DNA from: Microbispora siamensis
GTDB taxonomy: Bacteria; Actinomycetota; Actinomycetes; Streptosporangiales; Streptosporangiaceae
Direction of reading: 5' to 3'
NCBI RefSeq assembly: GCF_016863095.1
Contig: NZ_BOOF01000039.1
Location: 1 to 64,000, forward strand
Length of the DNA: 64,000 bases
Shown: positions 40,269 to 49,123 of the stretch, one piece after another
Layout of the letters: every line of letters begins with the position of its first letter
How positions within the stretch are numbered: position 1 is the first letter of the stretch
Made by a program: the position numbers and the translations under genes
Notes under the pieces: generated by a model
Told to the model about the DNA's origin: nothing
Databases searched by the model: none
The model's input: the letters and a program-made list of their open reading frames with translations, nothing else

Positions 40269-40816
40269 GCGACGGCCTTCTCGATCACGTCACAGAGCAT
40301 GTGGATCACCGTGAGATGCACCTCCTGGATGGTTGCGGTGTCGTCCGCGGGCACGGTCAGGGCCTCGTCGCACAGCTCGGCGAGCGGGTTCGGCCCGGGG
40401 CCGGTCAGCGCCCAGGTCGTCAGGCCGCACTCGCGCCCGGCCTCGGCCGCCTCGGTCACGTTGCGGCTCGTCCCGCTGGTCGACAGGCACATCAGCACGT
40501 CGCCGGGGCGGCCGTGCGCCCGCACCTGCCGGGCGTACAGCTCGGCCATGCCGAAGTCGTTGCCGATGGCGGTCAGGGACGAGGTGTCGCCGTGCAGCGG
40601 GATCGCGGCGTACGGCCGCCGGTCGGCGCGGTAGCGCCCGACCAGTTCGGCGGTCAGGTGCTGCGCCTCGGCGGCGGAACCGCCGTTGCCGCAGGCGAGC
40701 AGCCGCCCGCCGCCGCTCAGCACGGCCGCGAGCTTGTAGCCCCAGGCGTGAATCTTGGGCGTCTCCGGGTCCACCGCCGTCAGCGCGGTGCTCAGCCGGG
40801 CCAGATGAGGATGCAT
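40265..40816 (-). CDS. gmhA: Phosphoheptose isomerase (SIS domain)
   Basis: 183 residues, a single SIS domain. GRLLACGNGGSAAEAQHLTA is the phosphosugar-binding signature and STSGTSRNV the second loop. DTSSLTAIGNDFG and the terminal His region (IQEVHLTVIHMLCDVIE) contain the GmhA active-site residues. It converts sedoheptulose 7-phosphate to D-glycero-D-manno-heptose 7-phosphate, the first step of activated heptose synthesis. It is translationally coupled to hldE and begins 3 bases after the GT4 gene's stop. Confidence 0.92.
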   Translation of the reverse strand: MHPHLARLSTALTAVDPETPKIHAWGYKLAAVLSGGGRLLACGNGGSAAEAQHLTAELVGRYRADRRPYAAIPLHGDTSSLTAIGNDFGMAELYARQVRAHGRPGDVLMCLSTSGTSRNVTEAAEAGRECGLTTWALTGPGPNPLAELCDEALTVPADDTATIQEVHLTVIHMLCDVIEKAVA

Positions 40817-40819
40817 CGC

Positions 40820-42013
40820 TCAGCCTCCCGCGGCGGCGAGGGTGCCCAGGCACCCGCCGACCAGGTTTCGGTACACGGACTCGGTCTGCTCGGCGATCCT
40901 GGGCCAGCCGTAGCGGGCGCGAGCCCGCCGGACCCCGGCGGCCGACAGCGCCGCCCGCACGCCGGGCCGGGTCAGCAGGTCGCCGAGCGCGCGGGACAGC
41001 GCGCGCGGCCGCCGGGGCGGCACGAGCACGCCGCATCCCGCGACGGTGTCGAGGTGGCCGCCGACCGCCGAGGCGACCACCGGCACCCCGCAGGCCAGGG
41101 CCTCCAGGGGCACCATTCCGAACGGCTCGTACCACGGGACGGTCACCAGGACGTCCGCGGAGCGCATGAGGGCCGGCACCTCGGCCCGGCTCACGCTGCC
41201 GATCAGCCGGACCCGGTCGCCGAGGCCGAGGCCGTCGGCGAGCGTGCGCAGCCGCGTGCTCTCCTCGTCGCCCGGGTCGCCGCCCGCGACGACGAGTTCG
41301 GCGCCGGGCAGCTGCCGCATGGCGCGGACGACGGTGTCCACCCCCTTGCGCGGCACCATGCGCCCGATGCTCAGCACCCGGGGCCGGTCGCCACGCGGGG
41401 CGGCCGGGCCGTCCGGGCGGAACAGGCCGAGGTCGACGCCGCACGGCACGACCCTGATCCGGTCGCGCGGCACCCCCATCGCGACGAGTTCCCCCACCTC
41501 GTCGGAGCAGGTCGCGATGACCGCGACCGCCCGGCGGCCGATGTCGCGCTCGATCGCGATCCGGCCCGGCGGGCTGGTGTCGGCCTCGCCCTGCCAGCGC
41601 CGCTTCACGGTGCCGAGCGCGTGGTAGGTCTGCACGACCGGGATGTGAAGAGGCTCCGCCGCCGTCAGCGTGGCCAGCCCGCTCATCCAGAAGTGCGCGT
41701 GCGCCACGTCGGGCGGCTCGGCCTTCCAGGTGCGGGCCAGGTGCGCCCCGAACTCGGGCATGTGCGGCAGCAGTTCGTCCTTGGGCAGCGGCTCCGCGGG
41801 CCCGGCCGGCACGTGCTCGACGGTGACGCCGGGCGCCATGGGCACGACGTCCGGCTGGTCGGGGGAGGTCCGCCGCGTGTGCACGACGACCTCGTTGCCC
41901 CGTTCCGCCAGGGCCAGGGCCAGCGCCGCGACGTGCACGTTCTGCCCGCCGGCGTCCACACCGCCGAGGGTCGCCAGCGGGCTGGCGTGCTCCGACACCA
42001 GGGCGATCCTCAT
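40820..42013 (-). CDS. Glycosyltransferase family 4
   Basis: 397 residues, GT-B fold. The N-terminal domain starts MRIALVSEHASPLATLGGVD with the Gly-rich acceptor loop GGVDAGGQNVHV. The C-terminal donor domain has VVPCGVDLGLFRP, LSIGRMVPRKGVD and the E-x7-E motif in VPWYEPFGMVPLEALACGVP. The pattern is closest to MshA/sucrose-phosphate synthase-like retaining glycosyltransferases. Its start overlaps the upstream GT9 stop (ATGA). Donor and acceptor cannot be read, but the setting suggests it extends the heptose-containing glycan. Confidence 0.9.
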   Translation of the reverse strand: MRIALVSEHASPLATLGGVDAGGQNVHVAALALALAERGNEVVVHTRRTSPDQPDVVPMAPGVTVEHVPAGPAEPLPKDELLPHMPEFGAHLARTWKAEPPDVAHAHFWMSGLATLTAAEPLHIPVVQTYHALGTVKRRWQGEADTSPPGRIAIERDIGRRAVAVIATCSDEVGELVAMGVPRDRIRVVPCGVDLGLFRPDGPAAPRGDRPRVLSIGRMVPRKGVDTVVRAMRQLPGAELVVAGGDPGDEESTRLRTLADGLGLGDRVRLIGSVSRAEVPALMRSADVLVTVPWYEPFGMVPLEALACGVPVVASAVGGHLDTVAGCGVLVPPRRPRALSRALGDLLTRPGVRAALSAAGVRRARARYGWPRIAEQTESVYRNLVGGCLGTLAAAGG

Positions 42014-43068
42014 GGCACCACCTCCTTCACGGCCTCGTCGACCGCGGCGAGGCGGCGCACCGCGTCGACCACCTGCGCCCCGCCGACCGAGGTCAGGCAC
42101 GGATGGCCGGGCACGGGGCAGATTCGCGCTCTGCTCCCCCGGCAGGGGGCGTTCTGATCGCCGAGCACCACCGTGGGCACGCCGTACGGCGCCCAGCGGG
42201 CGGCGGGCACGACCGGCGCGAACAGGCTGACCACCGGCGTGCCGACGGCCGCCGCGAGGTGGGCGGGGCCGGTGTTGGCGGCGACCACCGCCGACGCCCC
42301 GGCCAGCACGGCGGCCAGCTCGGGGAACGTGGTCGCCCCGCCCAGATCGAGCGCGAAACCGGAGCCGAGCGCGGGGCCGGAGACGATCGCGGTCAGCGCC
42401 CGCTCGCCCGGGCTGCCGGTGACGACGACCCGCTCGCCCGCGGCCAGCAGCGCCTCGACCGCCTCCGCCCAGCGCTCGGCGGGCCAGGCCCTCGCCGGCG
42501 CGGTCGTGCCGGGATGCACCACCACGTAGCCGGGCGGGCCCGTGAGGTGCTCCACGTCCGGCAGCGGACCGCGCACGGCGAGCCGCCCGTCGTCGCCCGG
42601 CGGGAGGTCGAAGCCGGCGGCGCGGGCGAGGCCGAGCATCCGCTCCGGCTCGGGGACGTCCACGCTCTCGTCCACGACGTGACGCACGTCGAGCAGGGAG
42701 CCGGGGTAGTCCTCGCTGATCGCGGCGATCCGCGGCACGCCTGCCAGCCGCAGCAGCAGGGCCGTCGGCAGCGCCGACTGGTGGAAGGACGTGAAGACGA
42801 CGGCCACGTCCGGGCCGACGGCGCGGACCTGCTCCACCAGGCGGGCCGCGTGCTCGGAGGTCATCGGCATCCGGTCGGGGTCGATCCACGGGGCGCGCCA
42901 CTCCAGGACGCGGTCGACGCCGGGCAGGAGTTCGGCCGCGGCCCTGCCGTACGGGCCGGCGAGCATCACGACCTCCCGCGCCCCGGCGGCGACGGCGCGC
43001 ACGGCGGGCCCCGCGAGCAGCACGTCGCCCGCGTTGTCGGGCCGCACCACCAGAGCGGTCCCGATCAC
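42010..43068 (-). CDS. Glycosyltransferase family 9 (second heptosyltransferase-like)
   Basis: 352 residues from GTG 43068, with a GGGAGG site and a GTGA overlap with the GT2 gene upstream. VVRPDNAGDVLLAGPAVRAV is the N-terminal motif. VVVHPGTTAPARAWPAERWA and VVAANTGPAHLAAAVGTPVV are the donor-side motifs. A Cys-containing loop (CRGSRARICPVPGHPCLTSV) near the C-terminus is also seen in some LPS heptosyltransferase II-like proteins. Two GT9 enzymes imply at least two heptose, or otherwise related, additions. Confidence 0.9.
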   Translation of the reverse strand: MIGTALVVRPDNAGDVLLAGPAVRAVAAGAREVVMLAGPYGRAAAELLPGVDRVLEWRAPWIDPDRMPMTSEHAARLVEQVRAVGPDVAVVFTSFHQSALPTALLLRLAGVPRIAAISEDYPGSLLDVRHVVDESVDVPEPERMLGLARAAGFDLPPGDDGRLAVRGPLPDVEHLTGPPGYVVVHPGTTAPARAWPAERWAEAVEALLAAGERVVVTGSPGERALTAIVSGPALGSGFALDLGGATTFPELAAVLAGASAVVAANTGPAHLAAAVGTPVVSLFAPVVPAARWAPYGVPTVVLGDQNAPCRGSRARICPVPGHPCLTSVGGAQVVDAVRRLAAVDEAVKEVVP

Positions 43069-44087
43069 GAGCGCCTCCCCGTCTTGCCCGTCCGCACCTT
43101 CACCTCGCCCCTGATCCGGTGCGCGCAGGCCACCGGAGGGATGACCACGCTGGTCACCGCCATGCGCGCGATCTCCTCCGGCGTACGCGGGCCGGGGGCG
43201 ATGCGCGCCCAGGCGAACTCGGCGGTGAGGCCGAGCCAGGCCAGTCCCGCGGCGGCGGCCAGTCGCCTCCGGCGCCCCCCGGTCGCGGCGAGCGTGAGCG
43301 CGAGCAGGCCCATGCCGGTGGTGAGGGCGTGCCGCCTGAGCCTGCCCGGATGGCCGCCGATGGCCGCCCGCCAGTCGCGGCCGTGCACGTGGCGCATGAG
43401 CGCGTCGGACGCGTTGCCGCGCTGGAAGCGCACGCTGGACCAGAAGCCGTCGTCGCGCACCGGGTGGCGGGTCAGGCGTTCGCCCTTCACCAGGGCGAAC
43501 CCGGCCTGCTCGACCCGCAGCGCGATGTCGGCGTCCTCCCGGTAGGCCCCGGGGAAGCGCTCGTCGAACCCGCCGGCCGCCTCCAGGGCCGTCTTGCGGT
43601 AGGCCATGTCGGCGGTGATCCAGTCGGCGTCGGCCAGCCCTGCGGTGTTGCGCTCGGCGTCGGTCGGGCGGCGGCCCGCCGGCAGCGGCACCTCCAGCCG
43701 TCCCTGGCTCCCGCCGACGTCCTCGGGCAGGCGGGCGAGGTCCTCCGTCAGCGCGCGGACCCAGCCAGGGCCCGGCACCACGTCGTCGTCGAGGAACACC
43801 ACCCACGGCGTCGTCGCGACCCGCCATCCGGCGTTGCGCGCGGCGGCCGGGCCACGCCCGCCCGACCTGAGCACGCGTACGTGGTCGGGCACCGGCAACG
43901 GCTCCAGGCTCTCCCCCGGCCGGTCGTCCACCACGAGAATCTCGGGACCGGAACCGACCGCGGCGAGGGTGGCGGCCAGGCTCGGCCGCCCGATCGTCGG
44001 GATGACGACCGTGACCGCCGGCCCCGTTCCTTGGTGCGGCTCCCCGGTGGGAGCCGGGTTCGTCTCCCGGGTCATCTCAGTCGTCAT
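43065..44087 (-). CDS. Glycosyltransferase family 2 with C-terminal membrane segment
   Basis: 340 residues from ATG 44087. The GT-A domain shows VTVVIPTIGRPSLAATLAAV, the metal-binding VVFLDDDVVPGPGW, and the late acidic pair in YREDADIALRVEQAGF. A hydrophobic segment (about residues 260-285) probably anchors it to the membrane. It overlaps the carbamoyltransferase stop by 4 bp and the next gene's start by 4 bp. It likely adds a sugar to a membrane-bound intermediate of the cluster product. Confidence 0.88.
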   Translation of the reverse strand: MTTEMTRETNPAPTGEPHQGTGPAVTVVIPTIGRPSLAATLAAVGSGPEILVVDDRPGESLEPLPVPDHVRVLRSGGRGPAAARNAGWRVATTPWVVFLDDDVVPGPGWVRALTEDLARLPEDVGGSQGRLEVPLPAGRRPTDAERNTAGLADADWITADMAYRKTALEAAGGFDERFPGAYREDADIALRVEQAGFALVKGERLTRHPVRDDGFWSSVRFQRGNASDALMRHVHGRDWRAAIGGHPGRLRRHALTTGMGLLALTLAATGGRRRRLAAAAGLAWLGLTAEFAWARIAPGPRTPEEIARMAVTSVVIPPVACAHRIRGEVKVRTGKTGRRS

Positions 44088-45724
44088 CCGGCGAACACCG
44101 CCCCCCTGCGCACGACGTACGGACCGAGGACGAGCACGTCCACCGGGGCCGAGCCGAAGCACTCCAGCGCGTCGCGCGGGTCGTCCACCATCGGGCGGCC
44201 GGCCGTGTTGAGGCTCGTGTTGACCACCACCGGCAGCCCGGTGCGCGCCTCGAACTCCTCGAGCAGCCGGGCCAGCAACGGGTCGCGGCCGCGCTCGACG
44301 GTCTGGATCCGGGCCGTGCCGTCGACGTGCACCACCGCGGGGATGCGGTCGCGCCACTCCGGCCGCACGTCGTGGACGAACAGCATGTACGGGCTCGACA
44401 TCGGGCCCCTGCCGAAGATCATGGGGGCGCGTTCCGCCAGCACCATCGGGGCGATGGGACGGAACTGCTCGCGGCCCTTCACGTCGTTGAGCCGCTCGGT
44501 GTTGCGGGGGTTGCCGGGGTGGGCGAGCAGCGAGCGGCGGCCGAGCGCGCGCGGGCCGTACTCGGCGCGTCCCTGGAACCAGGCGATCACGCGGTCGGCC
44601 GCGAGCTCGGCGGCGACGGTCGCGGCGAGGTCGGCGGGGCGCTCGTACGGCACCCGCGCCACGTCGAGCCAGGCACCCAGCTCCTCGTCGCTCCAGCCGC
44701 GCCCGAGGGCGGCGCCGGGCATCGGCGTCACGGGGTCGCCGTTGGCCTGCGCGAGGTGCAGCGCTCCCCCGAGCGCGGTGCCCGAGTCGCCCGCCGCGGG
44801 CTGCACCCACACCTCCTCGAACGGGCCCTCGGCGAACAGACGGGTGTTCGCCACGCAGTTGAGCGCCACTCCTCCGGCCATCGTGAGATAGCGGGCGCCG
44901 GTGCGCTCGTGCAGCCACGTGGCGAGATCGAGCAGCACCTCCTCCAGGCGGGCCTGCACGCTCGCGGCGAGGTCGGCGTGGTCGGCCGTCCACTTCTCGC
45001 CCTTGCCGAGCGCCTTGGCGTAGACGCTCCAGTCGATCGGCTCGACCCGGAAGCCGCCGTCGCCCGTGGCGTAGACGAGCTCGCGCATCTCGCGCAGGAA
45101 GCGCGGCTCGCCGTAGGAGGCGAGGGCCATCACCTTGTACTCGTCGCTCGACCGCAGGAAGCCGAGGTGCTGGGTGAGGTCCTCGTACATCAGCCCGAGG
45201 GAGTGCGGCAGCGCCTGGCTCGCCAGGACGGTCAGCTCGCCGTCCCGGTAGTGCCCGGCAAGGTGCGAGACGGCCTCGCCGCGGCCGTCGCAGACCAGCA
45301 CCGCCGACTCTCGGTAGGGCGCGGCAAGCCCGGCGGACGCGGCGTGCGCGATGTGGTGGGGGACGAAACGCACCTGGGCGGCGTCGAGCCCGGGCAGCGC
45401 GGTGGCCAGGAAGTTGGGGGCGCGGTGCGCGTAGGTGGTGCGCAGGTCCTCCCAGCGCTCGTCCTGCCCCGGCCCTCCGGGCACCACGAGCTGGGGGTCG
45501 TAGGAGTAGGCGACGCCGTCGAGGTCCTCGGGCCGCAGCCCTGCCTGTTCGAGGCACCACGCGGCGGCCAGTTCGGGCAGTTCCCAGGCGGCGAACGGCA
45601 CCGGGCGCTTGCCGTGCTTGCGACGGCTGAAGCGCTCTTCCTCTGCTGCGGCGATCACCTCACCATCCACGACCAGCGCAGCGGCTGGATCATGAAAAAT
45701 CGCGTTTATCCCCAAGAACCGCAT
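44084..45724 (-). CDS. NodU/CmcH-family O-carbamoyltransferase
   Basis: 546 residues from ATG 45724, with a GGAGGG site; the upstream extension is not needed. The N-terminal Kae1-like domain starts MRFLGINAIFHDPAAALVVD and has the metal ligands in PHHIAHAASA. The C-terminal YrdC-like domain has EYGPRALGRRSLLAHP and NTSLNTAGRPMVDDP, the family signatures for carbamoyl-adenylate chemistry. It transfers a carbamoyl group from carbamoyl phosphate to a sugar hydroxyl. It is the first gene of the minus-strand operon and lies just downstream of the 12-bp palindrome. Carbamoylated sugars occur in antibiotics and Nod factors, so the product may be a decorated glycan or glycoside. Confidence 0.92.
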   Translation of the reverse strand: MRFLGINAIFHDPAAALVVDGEVIAAAEEERFSRRKHGKRPVPFAAWELPELAAAWCLEQAGLRPEDLDGVAYSYDPQLVVPGGPGQDERWEDLRTTYAHRAPNFLATALPGLDAAQVRFVPHHIAHAASAGLAAPYRESAVLVCDGRGEAVSHLAGHYRDGELTVLASQALPHSLGLMYEDLTQHLGFLRSSDEYKVMALASYGEPRFLREMRELVYATGDGGFRVEPIDWSVYAKALGKGEKWTADHADLAASVQARLEEVLLDLATWLHERTGARYLTMAGGVALNCVANTRLFAEGPFEEVWVQPAAGDSGTALGGALHLAQANGDPVTPMPGAALGRGWSDEELGAWLDVARVPYERPADLAATVAAELAADRVIAWFQGRAEYGPRALGRRSLLAHPGNPRNTERLNDVKGREQFRPIAPMVLAERAPMIFGRGPMSSPYMLFVHDVRPEWRDRIPAVVHVDGTARIQTVERGRDPLLARLLEEFEARTGLPVVVNTSLNTAGRPMVDDPRDALECFGSAPVDVLVLGPYVVRRGAVFAG

Positions 45725-45764
45725 CGGTTTCCCTCCGTGGCACAGTGGAGGTCTGGTTACCGAG

Positions 45765-45776
45765 AGAAGCGCTTCT
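45765..45776. promoter_or_regulatory. Perfect 12-bp palindrome in the control region of the heptose cluster
   Basis: AGAAGCGCTTCT lies 41 bases upstream of the carbamoyltransferase start, in the 186-base gap shared with gmhB. The central CG dyad and length resemble LacI-family operators. No LacI gene is present in the window. Confidence 0.55.
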
Positions 45777-45910
45777 AAACACTCCTTTGTAGAGAAGTCG
45801 ACGTGAGTGGGGGATGCACTCAATAACTGCTACTCTGCGTAACTGTCGGCCGGTGTTTGCCGATCTGTCCCCCGGGTAGCCCGGCGGGCGATTCGTGCAG
45901 GAGGTCGCTC

Positions 45911-46471
45911 GTGCCACTGTCCGCCCGCCCACCCGCCGCGGTGCTTTTCGACCGTGACGGAACGCTCATTCACGACGTTCCTTATAACAGTGATCCCGAG
46001 CGGGTGGAGCCCGTCGCCGGGGCCCGGAAGGCGCTCGACCGGCTGCGCGCGGAGGGCATCCCGGTCGGGATCGTGACCAACCAGTCCGGGGTCGCCAGGG
46101 GCCTGATCGCCCCGGAGGCCCTGCGCGCCGTGAACGACCGGGTGGACGCCCTGCTCGGCCCGTTCGACGTGTGGGAGATATGCCCGCACGACGACGGCGA
46201 CCACTGCGGCTGCCGCAAGCCCGCGCCCGGCCTCGTGCTGCGCGCGGCCCGGCGGCTCGGCGTCCGTCCGGAGGACTGCGTGGTGATCGGCGACATCGGC
46301 AGGGACGTGGAGGCGGCCCGCGCCGCCGGCGCACGGGGAATCCTCGTGCCGACACCGGTGACGCTGCCGGAGGAGGTGGAGGCCGCCCCCGAGGTGGCGC
46401 CCGACCTCGCCGCGGCGCTCGATCTGGTGCTCGGGGAATTCCGCTCAGAGCTGAGGATGAAGAGGGCATGA
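45911..46471 (+). CDS. gmhB: D,D-heptose 1,7-bisphosphate phosphatase (HAD family)
   Basis: 186 residues from GTG 45911, which follows AGGAGG at a spacing of 6. HAD motif I is LFDRDGTLIHD, motif II VTNQSGVARG, and the zinc-type loop CPHDDGDHCGCRKPAPG has the three Cys and one His of the GmhB/HisB-N group. Motif IV is VVIGDIGRDVEAA. It removes the 7-phosphate from heptose 1,7-bisphosphate between the two HldE steps. It is divergent from the nine-gene operon and followed by a glycosyltransferase gene. Confidence 0.92.
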   Translation: MPLSARPPAAVLFDRDGTLIHDVPYNSDPERVEPVAGARKALDRLRAEGIPVGIVTNQSGVARGLIAPEALRAVNDRVDALLGPFDVWEICPHDDGDHCGCRKPAPGLVLRAARRLGVRPEDCVVIGDIGRDVEAARAAGARGILVPTPVTLPEEVEAAPEVAPDLAAALDLVLGEFRSELRMKRA

Positions 46472-46551
46472 CCAGGGCAGGTGGGTGAAGCGCCCGACGG
46501 GGGAGGCACGGTGTTCCAAGGTCCACGAGACGACGGACGGGGAGCGATGCG

Positions 46552-47505
46552 ATGAAGATCATGGTCTGGCATGTCCACGGGTCGTGGACCACCTCCTTCG
46601 TGCACGGGGGACACGACTATCTGGTGCCGCTCACCCCCGACCGGGGTCCCGACGGGCGGGGCCGGGCCGACACCTATCCCTGGCCCGACAGCGCGCGGGA
46701 GGTCCCGTACGACCGGCTGGCCGGCGAGGACGTCGACGTGGTCGTCTACCAGAGGCCGCACGAGATCGACCTGGCCCGCGAGTGGCTGGGGCGCGACGTG
46801 CCGGGCGTCTACGTCGAGCACAACACGCCCGCGGGGGACGTGCCCAAGACCCGTCATCCGCTGGCCGACCGCGGCGACATCCCGATCGTCCACGTCACCC
46901 ACTTCAACGACCTGTTCTGGGACTCCGGCCACGCCCCCACCCACGTGATCGAGCACGGCGTCGTCGACCCGGGCTACCTCTACACCGGCGAGCTGGCCCG
47001 CGCCGGCGTGGTCGTCAACGAGCCGATCAGGCGCTGGCGGGTGGCGGGCACCGACCTGCTGCCCACGTTCGCCGCCACGGCCCCGCTCGACGTGTTCGGC
47101 ATGAAGGTGACGAACCTCCCGTCCAAGCTCGGCCTGGACCGGGAGATGGAGGTGTTCGAGGACCTGCCGCAGGCCGCCATGCACGCCGAGCTGGCCCGGC
47201 GCCGGGTCTACCTGCACCCCTACCGCTGGACCTCGCTCGGCCTGTCGCTGATCGAGGCCATGATGGTCGGCATGCCGGTCGTCGCGCTCGCCACCACCGA
47301 GGCCGTGGAGGCGGTGCCGCCGGAGGCCGGGGTCGTCTCGACCAAGCTGCCCACGCTGCTGCGGGCGCTCGACCGGTTCGCCAACGAGCCCGAGCTCGCC
47401 GTACAGGCGGGCAAGGCGGCCCGCTCCGCCGCACTGGCCCGCTACAACCTCGACCGCTTCCTCGCCGACTGGGACAAGCTGCTCGCCTCGATCGTCGCGC
47501 GGTGA
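46552..47505 (+). CDS. Glycosyltransferase, GT4-like
   Basis: 317 residues, beginning MKIMVWHVHGSWTTSFVHGG. The acceptor half has VVVYQRPHEIDLAREWLG and YVEHNTPAGDVP. The donor half has VYLHPYRWTSLGLSLIEAMM, which matches the E-x7-E region of GT4 enzymes, and GMPVVALATTEAVEAVP. It lacks a signal or membrane helix. Its start is backed by GGGGAG. It is co-oriented with gmhB, 80 bases downstream, and belongs to the heptose cluster. Its exact sugar is unknown. Confidence 0.85.
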   Translation: MKIMVWHVHGSWTTSFVHGGHDYLVPLTPDRGPDGRGRADTYPWPDSAREVPYDRLAGEDVDVVVYQRPHEIDLAREWLGRDVPGVYVEHNTPAGDVPKTRHPLADRGDIPIVHVTHFNDLFWDSGHAPTHVIEHGVVDPGYLYTGELARAGVVVNEPIRRWRVAGTDLLPTFAATAPLDVFGMKVTNLPSKLGLDREMEVFEDLPQAAMHAELARRRVYLHPYRWTSLGLSLIEAMMVGMPVVALATTEAVEAVPPEAGVVSTKLPTLLRALDRFANEPELAVQAGKAARSAALARYNLDRFLADWDKLLASIVAR

Positions 47506-47933
47506 CCTGTTCCGCCTGAGCCACGCGACGACCAGGCCCGGTCGCCCCGGTGGCTCTCGCCTGCGGGGCCCCGATGGAATCGGGAGCCCGGCGCTCGCGC
47601 TTTCTGGGATCAGATTCCTTCAGCTTCCAAGAACGTGATGCGCTCCTCGAAGAGCGCCAACAGCGATCTTCTGTGTCAGTGACCTACATTCTGCTCGACC
47701 AGCAGGGTGAGGTGGCTGTACTGCGAGTGGATCGCTTCCCTGTCTGTGGCACCCATCGCAACCGTCACTTGAATGCGGCCACGTGAGCCGGTCCCGGAGC
47801 CGGAGGCGCCCGTCATCCCCGGGCACGCCTGATCGCGCTGCGTCCGCGCTGGTCGAGTCGGAGCCTTGATTGTTTACCGAGAACGGAGCACCGCGAGGGC
47901 AGCTGATCCGGTCCGGGTGGGAAGAGGCTCCTC
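47506..47933. other. Intergenic stretch with no convincing gene
   Basis: 428 bases follow the last cluster gene. The middle (about 47600-47790) has clearly lower GC and mixed third positions. Reading frames of 78 and 68 codons exist on the two strands, but neither has a ribosome site, actinomycete codon bias or a recognisable motif. It may be a decayed gene or an old insertion boundary. Promoter elements for the following membrane-protein gene should lie in the last 100 bases. Confidence 0.5.
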
Positions 47934-48473
47934 ATGATGCGCAACCTGGTGAACGGCGCCGTCGGCGGCGCGCTCGCGACGGCCGTGTACAGCGCGATGC
48001 TGATGGCGGCGGACAGGGCCGGCCTGCTGGAGGAGCCGCCCCCGAGGCGGTTCGTACGGATGACCCTTCCCGGGCGCGACAAGCCCAAGAAGGGCGAGAA
48101 CGTGCTGGGAACGATCGCGCACTTCGCGTTCGGCTCCTCCTGTGGTTCGGTGCTGGGCCTGCTGTCGGCCGGGCAGCGGGTGCCCGTCCCGATCGGCACG
48201 GCGTACGGGTTGCTGGTGTGGTACTTCGGCTACCAGGGCCTGGCGCCGAGCATCGGCGCGTACCCGCCCGTCCCGAAGGACCGTGCGGGACGCCAGGCCG
48301 CGCTGCTGGCGGGACACCTGCTGTGGGGCACCGCGCTCGCCCTCGCGCTCAACCGGCTGCGGACCGAGAAGGCGCCCCTGACCACCGAACTGGCGCCCCG
48401 CGTGCGCGAGCAGGTCCGGCGCGTCATGCCCACGCCCGAACCCGTATCGGCTCAGGCGGGCGTCCGGCGGTAG
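47934..48473 (+). CDS. Small conserved membrane protein of unknown function
   Basis: 179 residues with about four hydrophobic segments: NGAVGGALATAVYSAMLMAA at the start, FAFGSSCGSVLGLL, TAYGLLVWYFGYQGLAPSIG and HLLWGTALALAL. A charged loop after the first helix carries RFVRMTLPGRDKPKKGENVL. The tail is polar. No family was identified with confidence; it resembles unnamed YagU/DUF-type membrane proteins. Two in-frame ATGs (47934, 47937) are equally possible. It is isolated and not obviously linked to the PPOX gene downstream. Confidence 0.7.
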   Translation: MMRNLVNGAVGGALATAVYSAMLMAADRAGLLEEPPPRRFVRMTLPGRDKPKKGENVLGTIAHFAFGSSCGSVLGLLSAGQRVPVPIGTAYGLLVWYFGYQGLAPSIGAYPPVPKDRAGRQAALLAGHLLWGTALALALNRLRTEKAPLTTELAPRVREQVRRVMPTPEPVSAQAGVRR

Positions 48474-48568
48474 GGCGCGGATCATGTCCCACATCCTCGG
48501 GGGAAGAATGTGGTCTTGCCCTGTGCTGTCGATCTGGGGGCAGCGCTGACGAACCGAGGAGGAGCCAG

Positions 48569-48967
48569 ATGAGCAAGCTCGACGAAAACGCAGTAGCCCT
48601 GCTGAAGGAACCGGTCCACGCCTGGGTGACGACCATCCGGCCGGACGGATCGCTGCACAACACCGTGGTGTGGGTCGACGTCGACGGAGACGAAGTGGTC
48701 TTCAACACCGCCGTGGGGCGGGCGAAGGAGCGGCACCTGCGCGACAACCCCCGGGTGTCGGTCAGCGTGCTCGACCCGCAGAACGCCTTCCGCTTCGTCA
48801 GCGTCTCGGGCACCGCCGAGCTGGAGCTCGACGGCGCGGACGCGGTCATCGACGGCCTGGCGAAGAAGTACCTCGGGGTGGACACCTACCCCTACCGGCA
48901 GCCGGGAGAGCAGCGCATCACGGTACGCGTCGTTCCCGAGAAGGTCATCTCCAGCGCCGGCCGCTGA
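48569..48967 (+). CDS. PPOX-class F420-dependent oxidoreductase-like protein
   Basis: 132 residues from ATG 48569, with GAGGAGGAG upstream. A split-barrel FMN/F420-binding fold is indicated by HAWVTTIRPDGSLHNTVVWV, then RAKERHLRDNPRVSVSVLDP and GTAELELDG near the barrel end. This is the size and pattern of probable F420-dependent PPOX enzymes (TIGR03618 type) in actinomycetes. It would reduce an unknown substrate with F420H2 or bind flavin. It is monocistronic. Confidence 0.87.
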   Translation: MSKLDENAVALLKEPVHAWVTTIRPDGSLHNTVVWVDVDGDEVVFNTAVGRAKERHLRDNPRVSVSVLDPQNAFRFVSVSGTAELELDGADAVIDGLAKKYLGVDTYPYRQPGEQRITVRVVPEKVISSAGR

Positions 48968-49123
48968 CGGGGCGTTCGCCGGGCGAGCACGCGGAGCCGC
49001 CCGGCACGCCTTCCCCGCACGCCCTCACCGGTTCCGGGCCCGGCGCTTCGACGTCTGCACCGGCTTCTACACCAGCTTCCGCACAAGGGCGATGCGAGTT
49101 TTCAGGCCCGCCGACTGACCGCA

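Noticed and set aside
40256-42157. 633-codon plus-strand open frame across gmhA and GT4 genes
   Set aside because: It spans several well-supported minus-strand genes and has the low-complexity composition of antisense frames.
47550-47786. 78-codon plus-strand frame after the heptose cluster
   Set aside because: It has no ribosome site, mixed third positions and no recognisable motif; treated as a non-coding gap.
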